This document shows, one piece after another, positions 27,890-36,465 of a DNA stretch of 64,000 bases (position 1 is its first letter; each line of letters starts with the position of its first letter). Below the pieces are notes generated by a model. That model was not told where the DNA came from. It made no database searches and saw only the letters and a list, made by a program, of their open reading frames with translations. The stretch spans positions 172,266 through 236,265 of the forward strand of contig JAMLHI010000005.1 of NCBI GenBank assembly GCA_023957235.1, written 5' to 3'. The position numbers and the translations under genes are program-made. Source of the stretch: Chitinophagales bacterium (lineage in GTDB: Bacteria; Bacteroidota; Bacteroidia; Chitinophagales; JADIYW01).

Positions 27890-29374
27890 TTACTTTATCT
27901 CCTTTCCACTCTTATCTAAATCAATATATTGACCTTTCAATTTTACTCTTAATCCACCATTTGTTAAACTATAGGCAGCATCATATTGAAAAGGTATAAT
28001 TGTTTTACCTGTTTTGTCAATAAATCCCCATTTATCATTTAATTGAACTGGAGCTAATCCTTGATAAAAGTCACTAGCTTCTGAAAAATTAAAAGGTATT
28101 ATAGTTTTACCAGTTTTGTCAATAAATCCCCATTTATTATCAATTTCAACAGCAGCTAATCCTTGATTAAAATTTTTAGCATTCGAGTATTTAAACGGTA
28201 TAACTGTTTTACCTGTCTTATCAACAAATCCCATAAGTTTATCTTTAACTAACATTAGCAAACCATCTTTAAATCCATCATCTGAATTGTCATAAATTAT
28301 GGGGATTTTCACATTTCCTTTGTTATCAATACCTCCCCATTTGCTATCTAAATTTACTACTGCTATTCCATCCTTGAAACTAAAAGCAAATTCATATTTA
28401 GGAGCGATGACTTCAGTACCATTTTTATCTATAAACCCATATTTACCCTCTAAAACCACCAAAGCCATTCCTTCTTTAAATCCTTCATCACCCATTTCAT
28501 ATTTTAAAGGGATAATTACATTTCCCTTTTTATCTATAAAGCCACATTTCCCAACACCAAAAGGACCATTTCTTACCATTGCCAGTCCTTCTCTAAAGTC
28601 CCAAGTCCCCCCATAAATCAATGGAATTATCTCCTTGCCAGTACTGTCAACAAAACCAAACATATTACCAATATTAACAGAAATCAATCCTTCGCTCAAA
28701 TTGCCTACATCATCATACTTCAAAGGAATCACTTCATTCCCCTTTTTATTAATAAACCCGTATTTATAATGTGGATATGTACCAATTCTAACCTTTGCTA
28801 ATCCATTTTTGAAATTTTCTGCAAAATCGTATTTAAATTGTATAATTTCTTTCCCCGTTTTGTCAATAAAACCCCATTTACTATTAATTTCTAAAGCTGC
28901 TAAACCTTCACTAAATTCCAGTGGTCCCTTTAACTTCTCTTTTATTTGTATTTCTCTAATTTCCTTATCTGTTTTAACTTTATCATAGATGATTACGACA
29001 CTTCCAAAATTCAACGTAAGTTCATTGACAGAAAGCCCATTTATTCCCCATTCTGTGATTTGCGATTTGCCAGTAAGTGGATGAGTAATTTCAATGGATA
29101 ATTTTGTCTCTTCTTTATTTAATGCCCATGTCCCTAAAAATGCACTATTAGGATTACCTGCCAAAGGATTGTATGTAAGCTTACCATCCTCAGCAAACTC
29201 AATTTCTGAATTTGAAAATAAAATATTTGCACCTTTTAAAGTCATAGAATCCATTTTCTCCTTATCGCCTACATCTTTAAATTTCCATTTGCCTTTTAAC
29301 AATACTGACTTTTGAGCAAACACTGATAATGTCATTAAACAGATTATCAGAATTGTTGATAATATTTTCTTCAT
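27890..29374 (-). CDS. WG-repeat (KWG) secreted protein
   Basis: A 494-residue protein with signal peptide (MKKILSTILIICLMTLSVFA). Residues about 25-130 form a lipocalin-like/DUF-type N-terminal part (KGKWKFKDVGDKEKMDS, GTWALNKEETKL). The rest is an array of WG repeats, each with the core WGFIDKTGKEIIP-F-YD, about eight or nine in number, forming a beta-structured solenoid. WG-repeat proteins are widespread in Bacteroidota, and their ligands are unknown to me. The near-identical repeats account for the internal DNA repetitiveness. It converges with the upstream hypothetical gene and is divergent from the vWA gene. Confidence 0.87.
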   Translation of the reverse strand: MKKILSTILIICLMTLSVFAQKSVLLKGKWKFKDVGDKEKMDSMTLKGANILFSNSEIEFAEDGKLTYNPLAGNPNSAFLGTWALNKEETKLSIEITHPLTGKSQITEWGINGLSVNELTLNFGSVVIIYDKVKTDKEIREIQIKEKLKGPLEFSEGLAALEINSKWGFIDKTGKEIIQFKYDFAENFKNGLAKVRIGTYPHYKYGFINKKGNEVIPLKYDDVGNLSEGLISVNIGNMFGFVDSTGKEIIPLIYGGTWDFREGLAMVRNGPFGVGKCGFIDKKGNVIIPLKYEMGDEGFKEGMALVVLEGKYGFIDKNGTEVIAPKYEFAFSFKDGIAVVNLDSKWGGIDNKGNVKIPIIYDNSDDGFKDGLLMLVKDKLMGFVDKTGKTVIPFKYSNAKNFNQGLAAVEIDNKWGFIDKTGKTIIPFNFSEASDFYQGLAPVQLNDKWGFIDKTGKTIIPFQYDAAYSLTNGGLRVKLKGQYIDLDKSGKEIK

Positions 29375-29693
29375 TTATAGATTTTTAAAAAGTGAAAAAA
29401 CTAGTATAGATATTTCTTGTGTAACATTCAACTCAACTTTATCTCCTATATTGATTTATAAGGATATTAAATTTTGACACTCCACCAAACTCAAATGACT
29501 GAAAGTGAATTTATCTCCTCATAGCTCATATTACAATTTACTTAATGTTTCAATTTTATGCAATAAAAGCACACAAATTTTTTAAAGTCAAAAATCATAT
29601 TTTTTTAAAAAAAATATGTATATTATTTTGATTTCAATACCTTTTTAATTAAATTAAAATATAAAATTCACTAAATATAAAAAAACTAAAAAT
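29375..29693. other. AT-rich divergent intergenic region with a hairpin palindrome
   Basis: 319 bases between the divergent WG-repeat and vWA genes. The only clear structure is an AT-only palindrome, CATATTTTTTT (29596-29606) with its complement ending at 29618, which could extrude or terminate. No ORF of note and no convincing promoter pair. Confidence 0.4.
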
Positions 29694-30344
29694 ATGGAGA
29701 AGAAACATCAGGTGCATAACCTTATTATTTTAGACGAGAGTGGCTCAATGTCATCAATAAAAGACACAATAATTCAAGGTTTTAATGAATTAGTTCAGAC
29801 AATTAAAGGAATTGAAAAGCAATTTCCAGAACAAGAACACTTCATCTCGTTCGTGTCGTTCAACGGCTTGGGACAAAAATTACTTCATTTTATTGACCCG
29901 GTAAGTAAACTTGAACAAATAGACGACAAAAGCTACAATCCTGACGCTTCAACACCCCTTTTTGATGCAATGGGCTTTAGCATCAACAAACTAAAACAAT
30001 CGTTACAAGGACAAACTGACTTTAATGTACTTGTAACAATCTTGACTGATGGTGAGGAAAACGCTTCAAGAGAATTTTCTGGCAACGACATTAAAAAACT
30101 TGTTGAGGAATTAAAACAAAATCGTTGGACATTCACTTACATCGGAACAGACCACGATGTAGAAAAAATTGCCATTTCGCTTTCAATCAATAACACGATG
30201 GTTTTTGAAAAAAATGAAGAGGACATCAAACAAATGTTTGTGAGAGAACAAAATGCAAGGGCTAACTACAGCAAAAAAAATCGCTTCAACCAAGATACGT
30301 CATCTAACTATTTTGACGACACGGATGACAAGAAAAAGAAATAA
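29694..30344 (+). CDS. von Willebrand factor type A domain protein
   Basis: A 216-residue cytoplasmic vWA protein with no signal peptide or membrane segment. The MIDAS metal site is intact: DESGSMSS (Asp15, Ser17, Ser19) near the N-terminus, the Thr in DASTPLFDA, and the Asp in TDGEEN. The C-terminus is charged, ending in DDTDDKKKK. Such stand-alone VWA proteins bind a partner through the metal. Its codon choice favours GAC and has more G/C at third positions than neighbouring genes, which may reflect recent acquisition. The neighbours are unrelated. No partner such as a MoxR ATPase is adjacent. Confidence 0.83.
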   Translation: MEKKHQVHNLIILDESGSMSSIKDTIIQGFNELVQTIKGIEKQFPEQEHFISFVSFNGLGQKLLHFIDPVSKLEQIDDKSYNPDASTPLFDAMGFSINKLKQSLQGQTDFNVLVTILTDGEENASREFSGNDIKKLVEELKQNRWTFTYIGTDHDVEKIAISLSINNTMVFEKNEEDIKQMFVREQNARANYSKKNRFNQDTSSNYFDDTDDKKKK

Positions 30345-30385
30345 AAAGGCAACTAACAAGATATTGGCTCAAAATTGAAGTTTCA

Positions 30386-30454
30386 ACATGATAGTATCAT
30401 TATCAAAAAAATAACGCTGTGAAATCTTGACAATTACTCATCAGGCTATCATGT
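30386..30454. repeat. Inverted repeat downstream of the vWA gene
   Basis: ACATGATAG (30386-30394) and CTATCATGT (30446-30454) are perfect 9-base inverted repeats separated by 51 bases. It could be a weak RNA stem or the ends of a short remnant element; no other evidence. The rest of 30345-30547 shows nothing coding. Confidence 0.35.
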
Positions 30455-30547
30455 ATTATTATTCGCTTAAAAATTAAATCATTATTATCATTTTTCCATT
30501 TCGGATAAAAATATCTTTTTTGGAATTATATTAGCAAAAAATAAGCG

Positions 30548-31303
30548 ATGAGTTACACATTTGATTTAAGCCAAGAATTGGATATGCGAGTTTTAGTTCC
30601 AATCGAACGTCATAAGCAACTTACAGAAATATTTAAAAATCTCCCTGCTCAGGAAAGTTTTGTATTTATAAACGACCACGATCCTATTCCATTATATTAT
30701 GAGTTCAGGTCTATATTTGGTGATGTTGTAGGCTGGGAATATCTCAATAGAGGAGGAAGAGAATGGAAAGTCAAAGTAACAAAGACAGAAGAATCTCGTG
30801 GAAGAGAATTTACAGACATTTCTACATTGCTAGATTTGCGAAAAGCTGATGAAAAGGAATGGAAACAAATTGTATTTCATAGATATGGCATGATGGAAGA
30901 AAATACCACAATGGAGATTATAGCTGCTATTGACCCTAAAGACATTCATCATATTTTTATTCACAAGTTTGAAGGACAGCATTCATGGGTTTATAAAAAG
31001 CAAGGACCTGATGAATATGTCATACATATCACCAAACAAGTTAAAAGTGGATTGGGTGATGATGGATTTTCTATTGTAAACGAAATGGATATCAGACCTT
31101 TTCCACCTGCGGAAAGACATGAGATGTTTTATCAAGCATTTGCTGATATCAAAGTAGGCGAAGGATTTGAATTTATCAATGACCATGACCCAAAACCTTT
31201 ATATTATCAAATGGAAGCAGAGAGTAAAGAGCCTTTTAAATGGGAATATTTAGAAGAAGGTCCTGAACTATGGAAAGTAAGAGTCATCAAGGTAAGGAAT
31301 TAA
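30548..31303 (+). CDS. Protein with three DUF2249 (TusA-like) domains
   Basis: A 251-residue protein built of DUF2249 modules. The first (residues about 11-80) and third (about 178-250) are similar: LDMRVLVPIERH/MDIRPFPPAERH, FVFINDHDPIPLYYE/FEFINDHDPKPLYYQ, WKVKVTK/WKVRVIK. The middle module (about 118-170; MEIIAAIDPKDIHHIF) is diverged and lacks the NDHDP motif. DUF2249 proteins have a TusA-like fold and often accompany denitrification, nitric-oxide or hemerythrin genes; no such gene is near here. The HDP motif might contact a metal or sulfur cofactor. Function is unknown. Confidence 0.83.
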   Translation: MSYTFDLSQELDMRVLVPIERHKQLTEIFKNLPAQESFVFINDHDPIPLYYEFRSIFGDVVGWEYLNRGGREWKVKVTKTEESRGREFTDISTLLDLRKADEKEWKQIVFHRYGMMEENTTMEIIAAIDPKDIHHIFIHKFEGQHSWVYKKQGPDEYVIHITKQVKSGLGDDGFSIVNEMDIRPFPPAERHEMFYQAFADIKVGEGFEFINDHDPKPLYYQMEAESKEPFKWEYLEEGPELWKVRVIKVRN

Positions 31304-31420
31304 CAAATAGAATATTTCGGCTCTAAATTGTGCATATTCATCAAATGCAGTCATTTCATAGTGCTTAAAATGATGTGCATTCCATAAAATCTTTGTTCTT
31401 TTGCATTAAATTTCTTGACG

Positions 31421-32770
31421 ATGCAACAAAAATTATGGCAAAAAGGAGACTTAAGTAAATCTGATTTGGCAAAACAAGTGGAATTTTTCACAGTTGGCAA
31501 TGATAGAGAATTAGATCTACAATTAGCTCCCTATGATATACTTGGCTCTTTAGCTCATATTCAAATGCTGTCTGAATGTGGTCTTCTAGAACAGAAAGAA
31601 CTTCCATTACTTCAAGAAGGACTAAAAGAAATTTATAGAGATATACAGAATCAACGTTTTGAAATTGGAGCATCAACAGAGGATGTCCATTCAGAAGTTG
31701 AATTCAGACTAACAAATAAACTTCAAGATCTCGGAAAAAAAATTCACAGTGGACGTTCTCGTAACGACCAAATTCTAGTAGATTTAAAACTATATACCCG
31801 TCATGAAATTGAGCAAATAGTTTTAAAGGCTGAAAATCTTTTCAATCTACTCATTCATTTGGCAGAAAAACATCAAGACACCTTATTGCCAGGTTACACA
31901 CATCTACAGATTGCAATGATATCCTCTTTTGGATTATGGTTTAGTGCTTATGCAGAAAGCCTTGTAGATGATATTGACCAATTATATGCTGCATATAAAA
32001 TCTCCAACAAAAATCCACTAGGTTCAGGAGCAGGATATGGAGGTTCTCTCCCACTCAACAGAAAAAGAACGACTGAATTATTGGGCTTTGAAAATCTCAA
32101 CTACAATGTCGTTTATGCACAAATGAATAGAGGCAAAATGGAGAAATCTGTAGCTACGGCAATTGCTTCCTTGGCTTCAACTTTAAGTCGTATGTCTATG
32201 GATATGTGCTTATATATGAATCAAAATTTTGGATTTGTCAAATTTCCAGATGAGCTGACTACTGGTTCAAGCATTATGCCTCATAAAAAGAATCCTGATG
32301 TGTGGGAATTGATACGAGCAAAATGTAATAAATTACAAAATCTTCCAGCACAATTTACATCTATACTGACCAACTTACCTAGTGGATATCACAGAGATAT
32401 GCAATTGATCAAAGAAGATTATATTCCATCATTTCAAACGATCAAAGATTGCTTGGATATAGCCCATACCATGTTGCAACATATAGAAGTCAAAACAGAT
32501 ATCTTATATGATGAGAAATATCTTTATCTGTATAGTGTAGAGGTCGTTAACCAATTGGTCATGGATGGCATTCCATTTAGAGAGGCATACATTCAAGTAG
32601 GGAAAGATATTGAAGCTGGTCGTTTTAATAAACCTTCTAAAATCATACACACTCACGAAGGGAGCCTAGGCAATCTCTGTCTGAATGAAATTGTAGAAAT
32701 GAAAAATGAAGTAGTAAAACAATTCCCTTTTGAAAAAATTCATCAAAAACTTTCAGCACTTTTAGCTTAG
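31421..32770 (+). CDS. argH: Argininosuccinate lyase
   Basis: A 449-residue enzyme cleaving argininosuccinate to arginine and fumarate, the final step of arginine synthesis. SGRSRNDQ (residues about 111-118) and the flexible signature loop GSSIMPHKKNPD carry the catalytic Ser and the family's fumarase/aspartase signature. Start: the frame is open from a TTG at 31415, but the ATG at 31421 fits the family (MQQKLWQKG). The rest of the arginine pathway is not in the window; the arginine deiminase 15 kb away is catabolic. Downstream is a small methyltransferase in the same direction, with a 30-base gap. Confidence 0.95.
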   Translation: MQQKLWQKGDLSKSDLAKQVEFFTVGNDRELDLQLAPYDILGSLAHIQMLSECGLLEQKELPLLQEGLKEIYRDIQNQRFEIGASTEDVHSEVEFRLTNKLQDLGKKIHSGRSRNDQILVDLKLYTRHEIEQIVLKAENLFNLLIHLAEKHQDTLLPGYTHLQIAMISSFGLWFSAYAESLVDDIDQLYAAYKISNKNPLGSGAGYGGSLPLNRKRTTELLGFENLNYNVVYAQMNRGKMEKSVATAIASLASTLSRMSMDMCLYMNQNFGFVKFPDELTTGSSIMPHKKNPDVWELIRAKCNKLQNLPAQFTSILTNLPSGYHRDMQLIKEDYIPSFQTIKDCLDIAHTMLQHIEVKTDILYDEKYLYLYSVEVVNQLVMDGIPFREAYIQVGKDIEAGRFNKPSKIIHTHEGSLGNLCLNEIVEMKNEVVKQFPFEKIHQKLSALLA

Positions 32771-32800
32771 ACCTATTCTTATTTTTTGATAGAATACCCC

Positions 32801-33253
32801 ATGAAAAAAACATTCAAAGATTATTTTTTTGTCAGTTTACAGGGAATATTATTCATCAGTTTTATAGCCAACATAGATTTTTTTGATTTACAAATCCCTT
32901 ATTGGATTGAAAAAGTCAGTATTCTTCCTGCAATAGCAGGAGTGTATATTGTCCTCAAATCCATTTTACAATTAAATAAAAACATATCTCCATTTCCAAC
33001 TCCCAAACAAAATGGACAATTAATAGTAGATGGTTTGTACAAATATGTAAGACATCCTATTTATTCTGGAGTATTAATAGCTTGTATTTCTGTGAGTATA
33101 TATACAAACTCTGAATATAGATTATTGGTTTCAATTTTATTGTATATTTTATTTTACTTCAAATCCAAATACGAAGAAGAAAGACTGTCCCTTATTTACC
33201 CAAAATATTCTGAATACAAGAAGACAAGAGCTCGTTTCTTCATTTTGCATTAA
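32801..33253 (+). CDS. Isoprenylcysteine/phospholipid methyltransferase-like membrane protein
   Basis: About 150 residues with four to five predicted membrane segments. The signature GLYKYVRHPIYSGVL followed by KSKYEEERLSLIYPKYSEYKKTRARF is that of the ICMT/PEMT family of integral membrane SAM-dependent methyltransferases. The ATG at 32801 is preferred over the TTG at 32786. It is downstream of argH, probably by chance. The natural substrate (a lipid, isoprenoid-thiol or quinone) cannot be told from sequence. Confidence 0.8.
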   Translation: MKKTFKDYFFVSLQGILFISFIANIDFFDLQIPYWIEKVSILPAIAGVYIVLKSILQLNKNISPFPTPKQNGQLIVDGLYKYVRHPIYSGVLIACISVSIYTNSEYRLLVSILLYILFYFKSKYEEERLSLIYPKYSEYKKTRARFFILH

Positions 33254-33359
33254 GGAAAGTAAAAAAATAAATGCATACATTGCTTATTTTAGGTAAACCC
33301 TACTTATTTTTTTATTAAATGCATATCTTACTTAAAGAAATGTTTTAATTAAAGCAATT

Positions 33360-34928
33360 ATGTCAAAGACAAAACAATCTCAATACGACTTCGTCATTAT
33401 AGGTAGTGGATTTGGTGGTTCAGTTTCTGCATTAAGATTATCTGAAAAAGGCTATAAAGTCTTAGTAATTGAAAAAGGCAAATGGTTTGAGCCTAAAGAT
33501 TTTCCAGATACAAACTGGCAACTCAAAAAATGGTTATGGGTACCGACTCTTAAATTTCATGGATTATTTAAAATCACACTATTTAGGCATGTAGGCATAT
33601 TATCAGGCGTTGGAGTCGGAGGTGGCTCATTAGTCTATGCAAATACATTACCTATCCCCAAAAAGGCCTTTTACAATACAGGTTCATGGGCAAATCTCGG
33701 ACAATGGGAAGAAGAATTAGAACCCCATTACCAAACAGCTTTAAAAATGTTGGGAGCAGAAGTGAACCCTTCTCTTAGGAGAACTGACAGAGTTATAGAA
33801 GAACTGGCAAAGCGCATCAACAAAGAAGATCAGTTTTCACCTACCAAAGTAGCAGTTTATTTTGGAAAGCAAGGTGTAACAGTCCCTGACCCCTATTTTG
33901 ATGGCAAAGGACCTGATAGAACAGGATGTATATATTGTGGTGCATGTATGCTGGGATGTAAGCATAATGCAAAAAATACTTTAGACAAAAATTATCTTTA
34001 TCTGGCTCAGCAACTCGGTGCTGAAATCATTGCAGAATCTCAAGTATATGATATCCAAGCAAAAGGTGAAGATGGGAAGAATGGATATGAAATTTTTTAT
34101 AAGGATTCAACATCCTATTTCCCTAAAAAATATTCAGTTCAAACAAAATCAGTCATATTTTCGGGAGGAGTTTTAGGAACAGTAGATTTATTATTAAAAC
34201 TAAAAGAAAAATCACTACCACGACTTTCTGATATGGTAGGTTATGGCATCAGGACAAATTCTGAGAGTTTAATAGGAGTAACAACTTTTGATAAAGACAA
34301 ATCCTTTTCAGAAGGAGTAGCCATAGGTTCTATTCTCCATACAGATGAAAACAGCCATTTAGAGCCTGTTAGATATTCTGAAGGGGCTGGATTTTGGAGA
34401 ATAGGCATGGCGCCCATGGTGACAGGTCGCAAATTTTTCACAAGACTCTTTAACATGGTGGCTGACTTATTTAAGCACCCTATTCAAAATTTTAAGATGC
34501 TCACTGTAGATGACTGGTCTAAGAGAACGATAATTCTACTTTTTATGCAGACTTTAGATAGCACACTGAGATTAAAAAAATCTATCTTAGGTATTTCTTC
34601 TAATATAGATACAGGGAAAGCCCCAACTTCAGATATTCCTGAAGCCAAAGCATTGGCAAAAGAAGTTGCTACTATTATCAACGGCAAACCAATGATGCTC
34701 AGCACTGAAACTTTATTAGGCATTCCAACTACAGCTCATATCCTAGGTGGAGCTTGTATGGGTGATAGCCCTAAGACTGGGGTGATAGACAAAGACAATA
34801 AAGTTTTCGGATATGAAAACATGTATGTCTGTGATGGTTCAATGATTTCAGCCAATCCAGGAGTCAATCCTTCTTTGAGTATAACCGCTATTTCTGAAAG
34901 AGCTATTTCTTTGATACCAGCCAAATAA
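33360..34928 (+). CDS. GMC-family oxidoreductase, cholesterol-oxidase-like, with cysteine cluster
   Basis: A 522-residue FAD enzyme. The dinucleotide-binding loop GSGFGG is at residues 15-20 and LSGVGVGGGSLVYAN is the second FAD contact. HILGGACMGDSPKTGVIDKDNKVFGYENMYVCDGSM is the C-terminal GMC signature (shown here only by its sense: HILGG, then VCDGS). Residues 190-200 form CX2CX2CX3C (C190, C193, C196, C200), a pattern like a 4Fe-4S site, followed by KHNAKNTLDKNYLY. Homologues in actinobacteria with the same cluster are annotated as cholesterol-oxidase-like or alcohol dehydrogenases. The substrate is unknown; a sterol or long-chain alcohol is possible. Confidence 0.83.
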   Translation: MSKTKQSQYDFVIIGSGFGGSVSALRLSEKGYKVLVIEKGKWFEPKDFPDTNWQLKKWLWVPTLKFHGLFKITLFRHVGILSGVGVGGGSLVYANTLPIPKKAFYNTGSWANLGQWEEELEPHYQTALKMLGAEVNPSLRRTDRVIEELAKRINKEDQFSPTKVAVYFGKQGVTVPDPYFDGKGPDRTGCIYCGACMLGCKHNAKNTLDKNYLYLAQQLGAEIIAESQVYDIQAKGEDGKNGYEIFYKDSTSYFPKKYSVQTKSVIFSGGVLGTVDLLLKLKEKSLPRLSDMVGYGIRTNSESLIGVTTFDKDKSFSEGVAIGSILHTDENSHLEPVRYSEGAGFWRIGMAPMVTGRKFFTRLFNMVADLFKHPIQNFKMLTVDDWSKRTIILLFMQTLDSTLRLKKSILGISSNIDTGKAPTSDIPEAKALAKEVATIINGKPMMLSTETLLGIPTTAHILGGACMGDSPKTGVIDKDNKVFGYENMYVCDGSMISANPGVNPSLSITAISERAISLIPAK

Positions 34929-34953
34929 TTTTGCAAACCACCTACGGATAGTA

Positions 34954-34979
34954 TAATCATCAAAAAAATGATTATTTTT
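34954..34979 (+). terminator. Intrinsic terminator after the GMC gene
   Basis: TAATCAT, loop CAAAAAA, ATGATTA then TTTTT. It ends 6 bases before the DUF5683 start and separates the GMC transcript from the dapB operon. Confidence 0.65.
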
Positions 34980-34984
34980 CGTCC

Positions 34985-35716
34985 ATGAACTCAAAACATA
35001 TATTCAGTACATGGCTTTTAGTCATGCTTTATATTATGTTCTACGCTATGCCTTTGCTGGCATCTGACACTTCAAATCTTAGTAAAGATTCACTAAAGAC
35101 AGATAAAAATTGGATAGAAGAAAAAGACAAAGTATTTATAGACACTTTATCTTCAGATTTGACATCAATTAAAGATTCAAGTATATTAATACAAAATATT
35201 AATAATAAAGATATTATATTAGAAAATAACAAAGGAGATAACAAGAAAAAACCTCGTGAAAAGGAAGATATTCCTATTGAATCAATTCATGCTAGAAAAG
35301 CTGCAAAATGGTCTATTCTTCCCGGTGGTGGACAGATTTACAATAAGCGATGGTGGAAAGTTCCAATTGCATGGGGTATGATTGGGGCAGGAGGATACTG
35401 GATTTTTCATAATGCTTCAAACATGCAGACATATAACAGAGCATTAGATTTGAGAAATAGTGGACAGATTGATGAGTTTTCCAATATCTTGAACGAGCAA
35501 CAACTTATTGCATACAGAAACCATTATAGAAGAAATTTACAACTTAGTACCTTTGGTACAATTGGACTTTGGAGCCTTACCCTCTTGGATGCAGTTGTAG
35601 ATGCTCACCTGAAAACTTATGATATTTCTGATAATTTATCTATAAAATTTAAACCTAAAGTTTTAAGAGTTTATAACAACTCCGTACCTTCGATAGCTAT
35701 AACTTTGTATTTATGA
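34985..35716 (+). CDS. DUF5683 domain membrane protein
   Basis: A 243-residue protein with an N-terminal signal or membrane segment, a charged linker (residues about 30-95) and a C-terminal DUF5683 domain: ARKAAKWSILPGGGQIYNKRWWKVPIAWG, then membrane spans and RRNLQLSTFGTIGLWSLTLLDAVVDAHL. In Bacteroidota this family is repeatedly found just before dapB and lepB, as here; its stop overlaps the dapB ATG by 4 bases. Function is unknown, although envelope association is likely. It is preceded by a terminator, so promoter elements must be close to or inside that hairpin. Confidence 0.85.
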   Translation: MNSKHIFSTWLLVMLYIMFYAMPLLASDTSNLSKDSLKTDKNWIEEKDKVFIDTLSSDLTSIKDSSILIQNINNKDIILENNKGDNKKKPREKEDIPIESIHARKAAKWSILPGGGQIYNKRWWKVPIAWGMIGAGGYWIFHNASNMQTYNRALDLRNSGQIDEFSNILNEQQLIAYRNHYRRNLQLSTFGTIGLWSLTLLDAVVDAHLKTYDISDNLSIKFKPKVLRVYNNSVPSIAITLYL

Positions 35717-36465
35717 AAATTGCACTTATTGGATATGGAAAAATGGGTAAAGCCATTGAAGCCATTGCTTTAGAGAAAAACAAAAAAGCCGGAAAAGACA
35801 TTTTTGAAATTGTTTTAAAAATTGATATTGACAATCGTCATTTAATCAGTACTGAAGAATTATCTCAAGTTGATGTTGCAATTGAGTTCACCTCTCCGCA
35901 TACTGCAATTGAAAATATCCATTGGTGTTTTGAAGCTGATGTACCAGTGGTTGTAGGCTCTACAGGATGGACAAAAGAGCTAAGCAATATCCAACAATAT
36001 GCTGCTGAAAATAACAAATCTTTTCTATTTGCCCCTAATTACAGTATAGGAGTAAATATTTTTTTTGAAATCAACCGTCAGCTTGCAATCATCATGAATG
36101 ACTATGAAGATTACAATGTTGATTTATTGGAAATTCATCATACAGAAAAAATTGATGCTCCTAGTGGAACCGCTTTATTTGCAGCATTAGATATTATTAA
36201 TAGAGTCAAGAGAAAAGACCAATGGCGTAATTATAAATCAGACAATCAGGGTACTTTATCTATTATTTCAGAAAGAAATCGTGATGTTCCAGGTACACAC
36301 GTAGTCCGTTATACATCTCCAATTGATGATATTGAAATTAAGCACGTTGCTCACAACAGAACAGGATTTGCTGCAGGAGCACTTTTAGCAGCAGAATGGA
36401 TTATAGGTAAGAAAGGATACTATTCTATGGAAGATGTTTTAGGATTTAATCAGGAAGAAAAATGA
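35713..36465 (+). CDS. dapB: 4-hydroxy-tetrahydrodipicolinate reductase
   Basis: A 250-residue NAD(P)H enzyme reducing HTPA to tetrahydrodipicolinate in the lysine/diaminopimelate pathway that feeds peptidoglycan. The N-terminal Rossmann motif is IALIGYGKMGKAIE. The signature EIHHTEKIDAPSGT contains the catalytic His and the Lys. NYSIGVNIFFE and HNRTGFAAGALLAAEWI follow. The ORF overlaps the genes on both sides by ATGA, so DUF5683, dapB and lepB are translationally coupled. dapA (56232) is separate. Confidence 0.95.
   Translation: MKIALIGYGKMGKAIEAIALEKNKKAGKDIFEIVLKIDIDNRHLISTEELSQVDVAIEFTSPHTAIENIHWCFEADVPVVVGSTGWTKELSNIQQYAAENNKSFLFAPNYSIGVNIFFEINRQLAIIMNDYEDYNVDLLEIHHTEKIDAPSGTALFAALDIINRVKRKDQWRNYKSDNQGTLSIISERNRDVPGTHVVRYTSPIDDIEIKHVAHNRTGFAAGALLAAEWIIGKKGYYSMEDVLGFNQEEK

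Noticed and set aside
27890..29374. Internal DNA repetition suggesting a tandem-repeat or CRISPR-like locus
   Set aside because: The repeats are in frame and encode WG (KWG) protein repeats.
29596..29618. AT-only palindrome as an origin or attachment site
   Set aside because: No flanking replication or integrase genes and no iterons; AT-rich intergenic DNA readily contains such palindromes.
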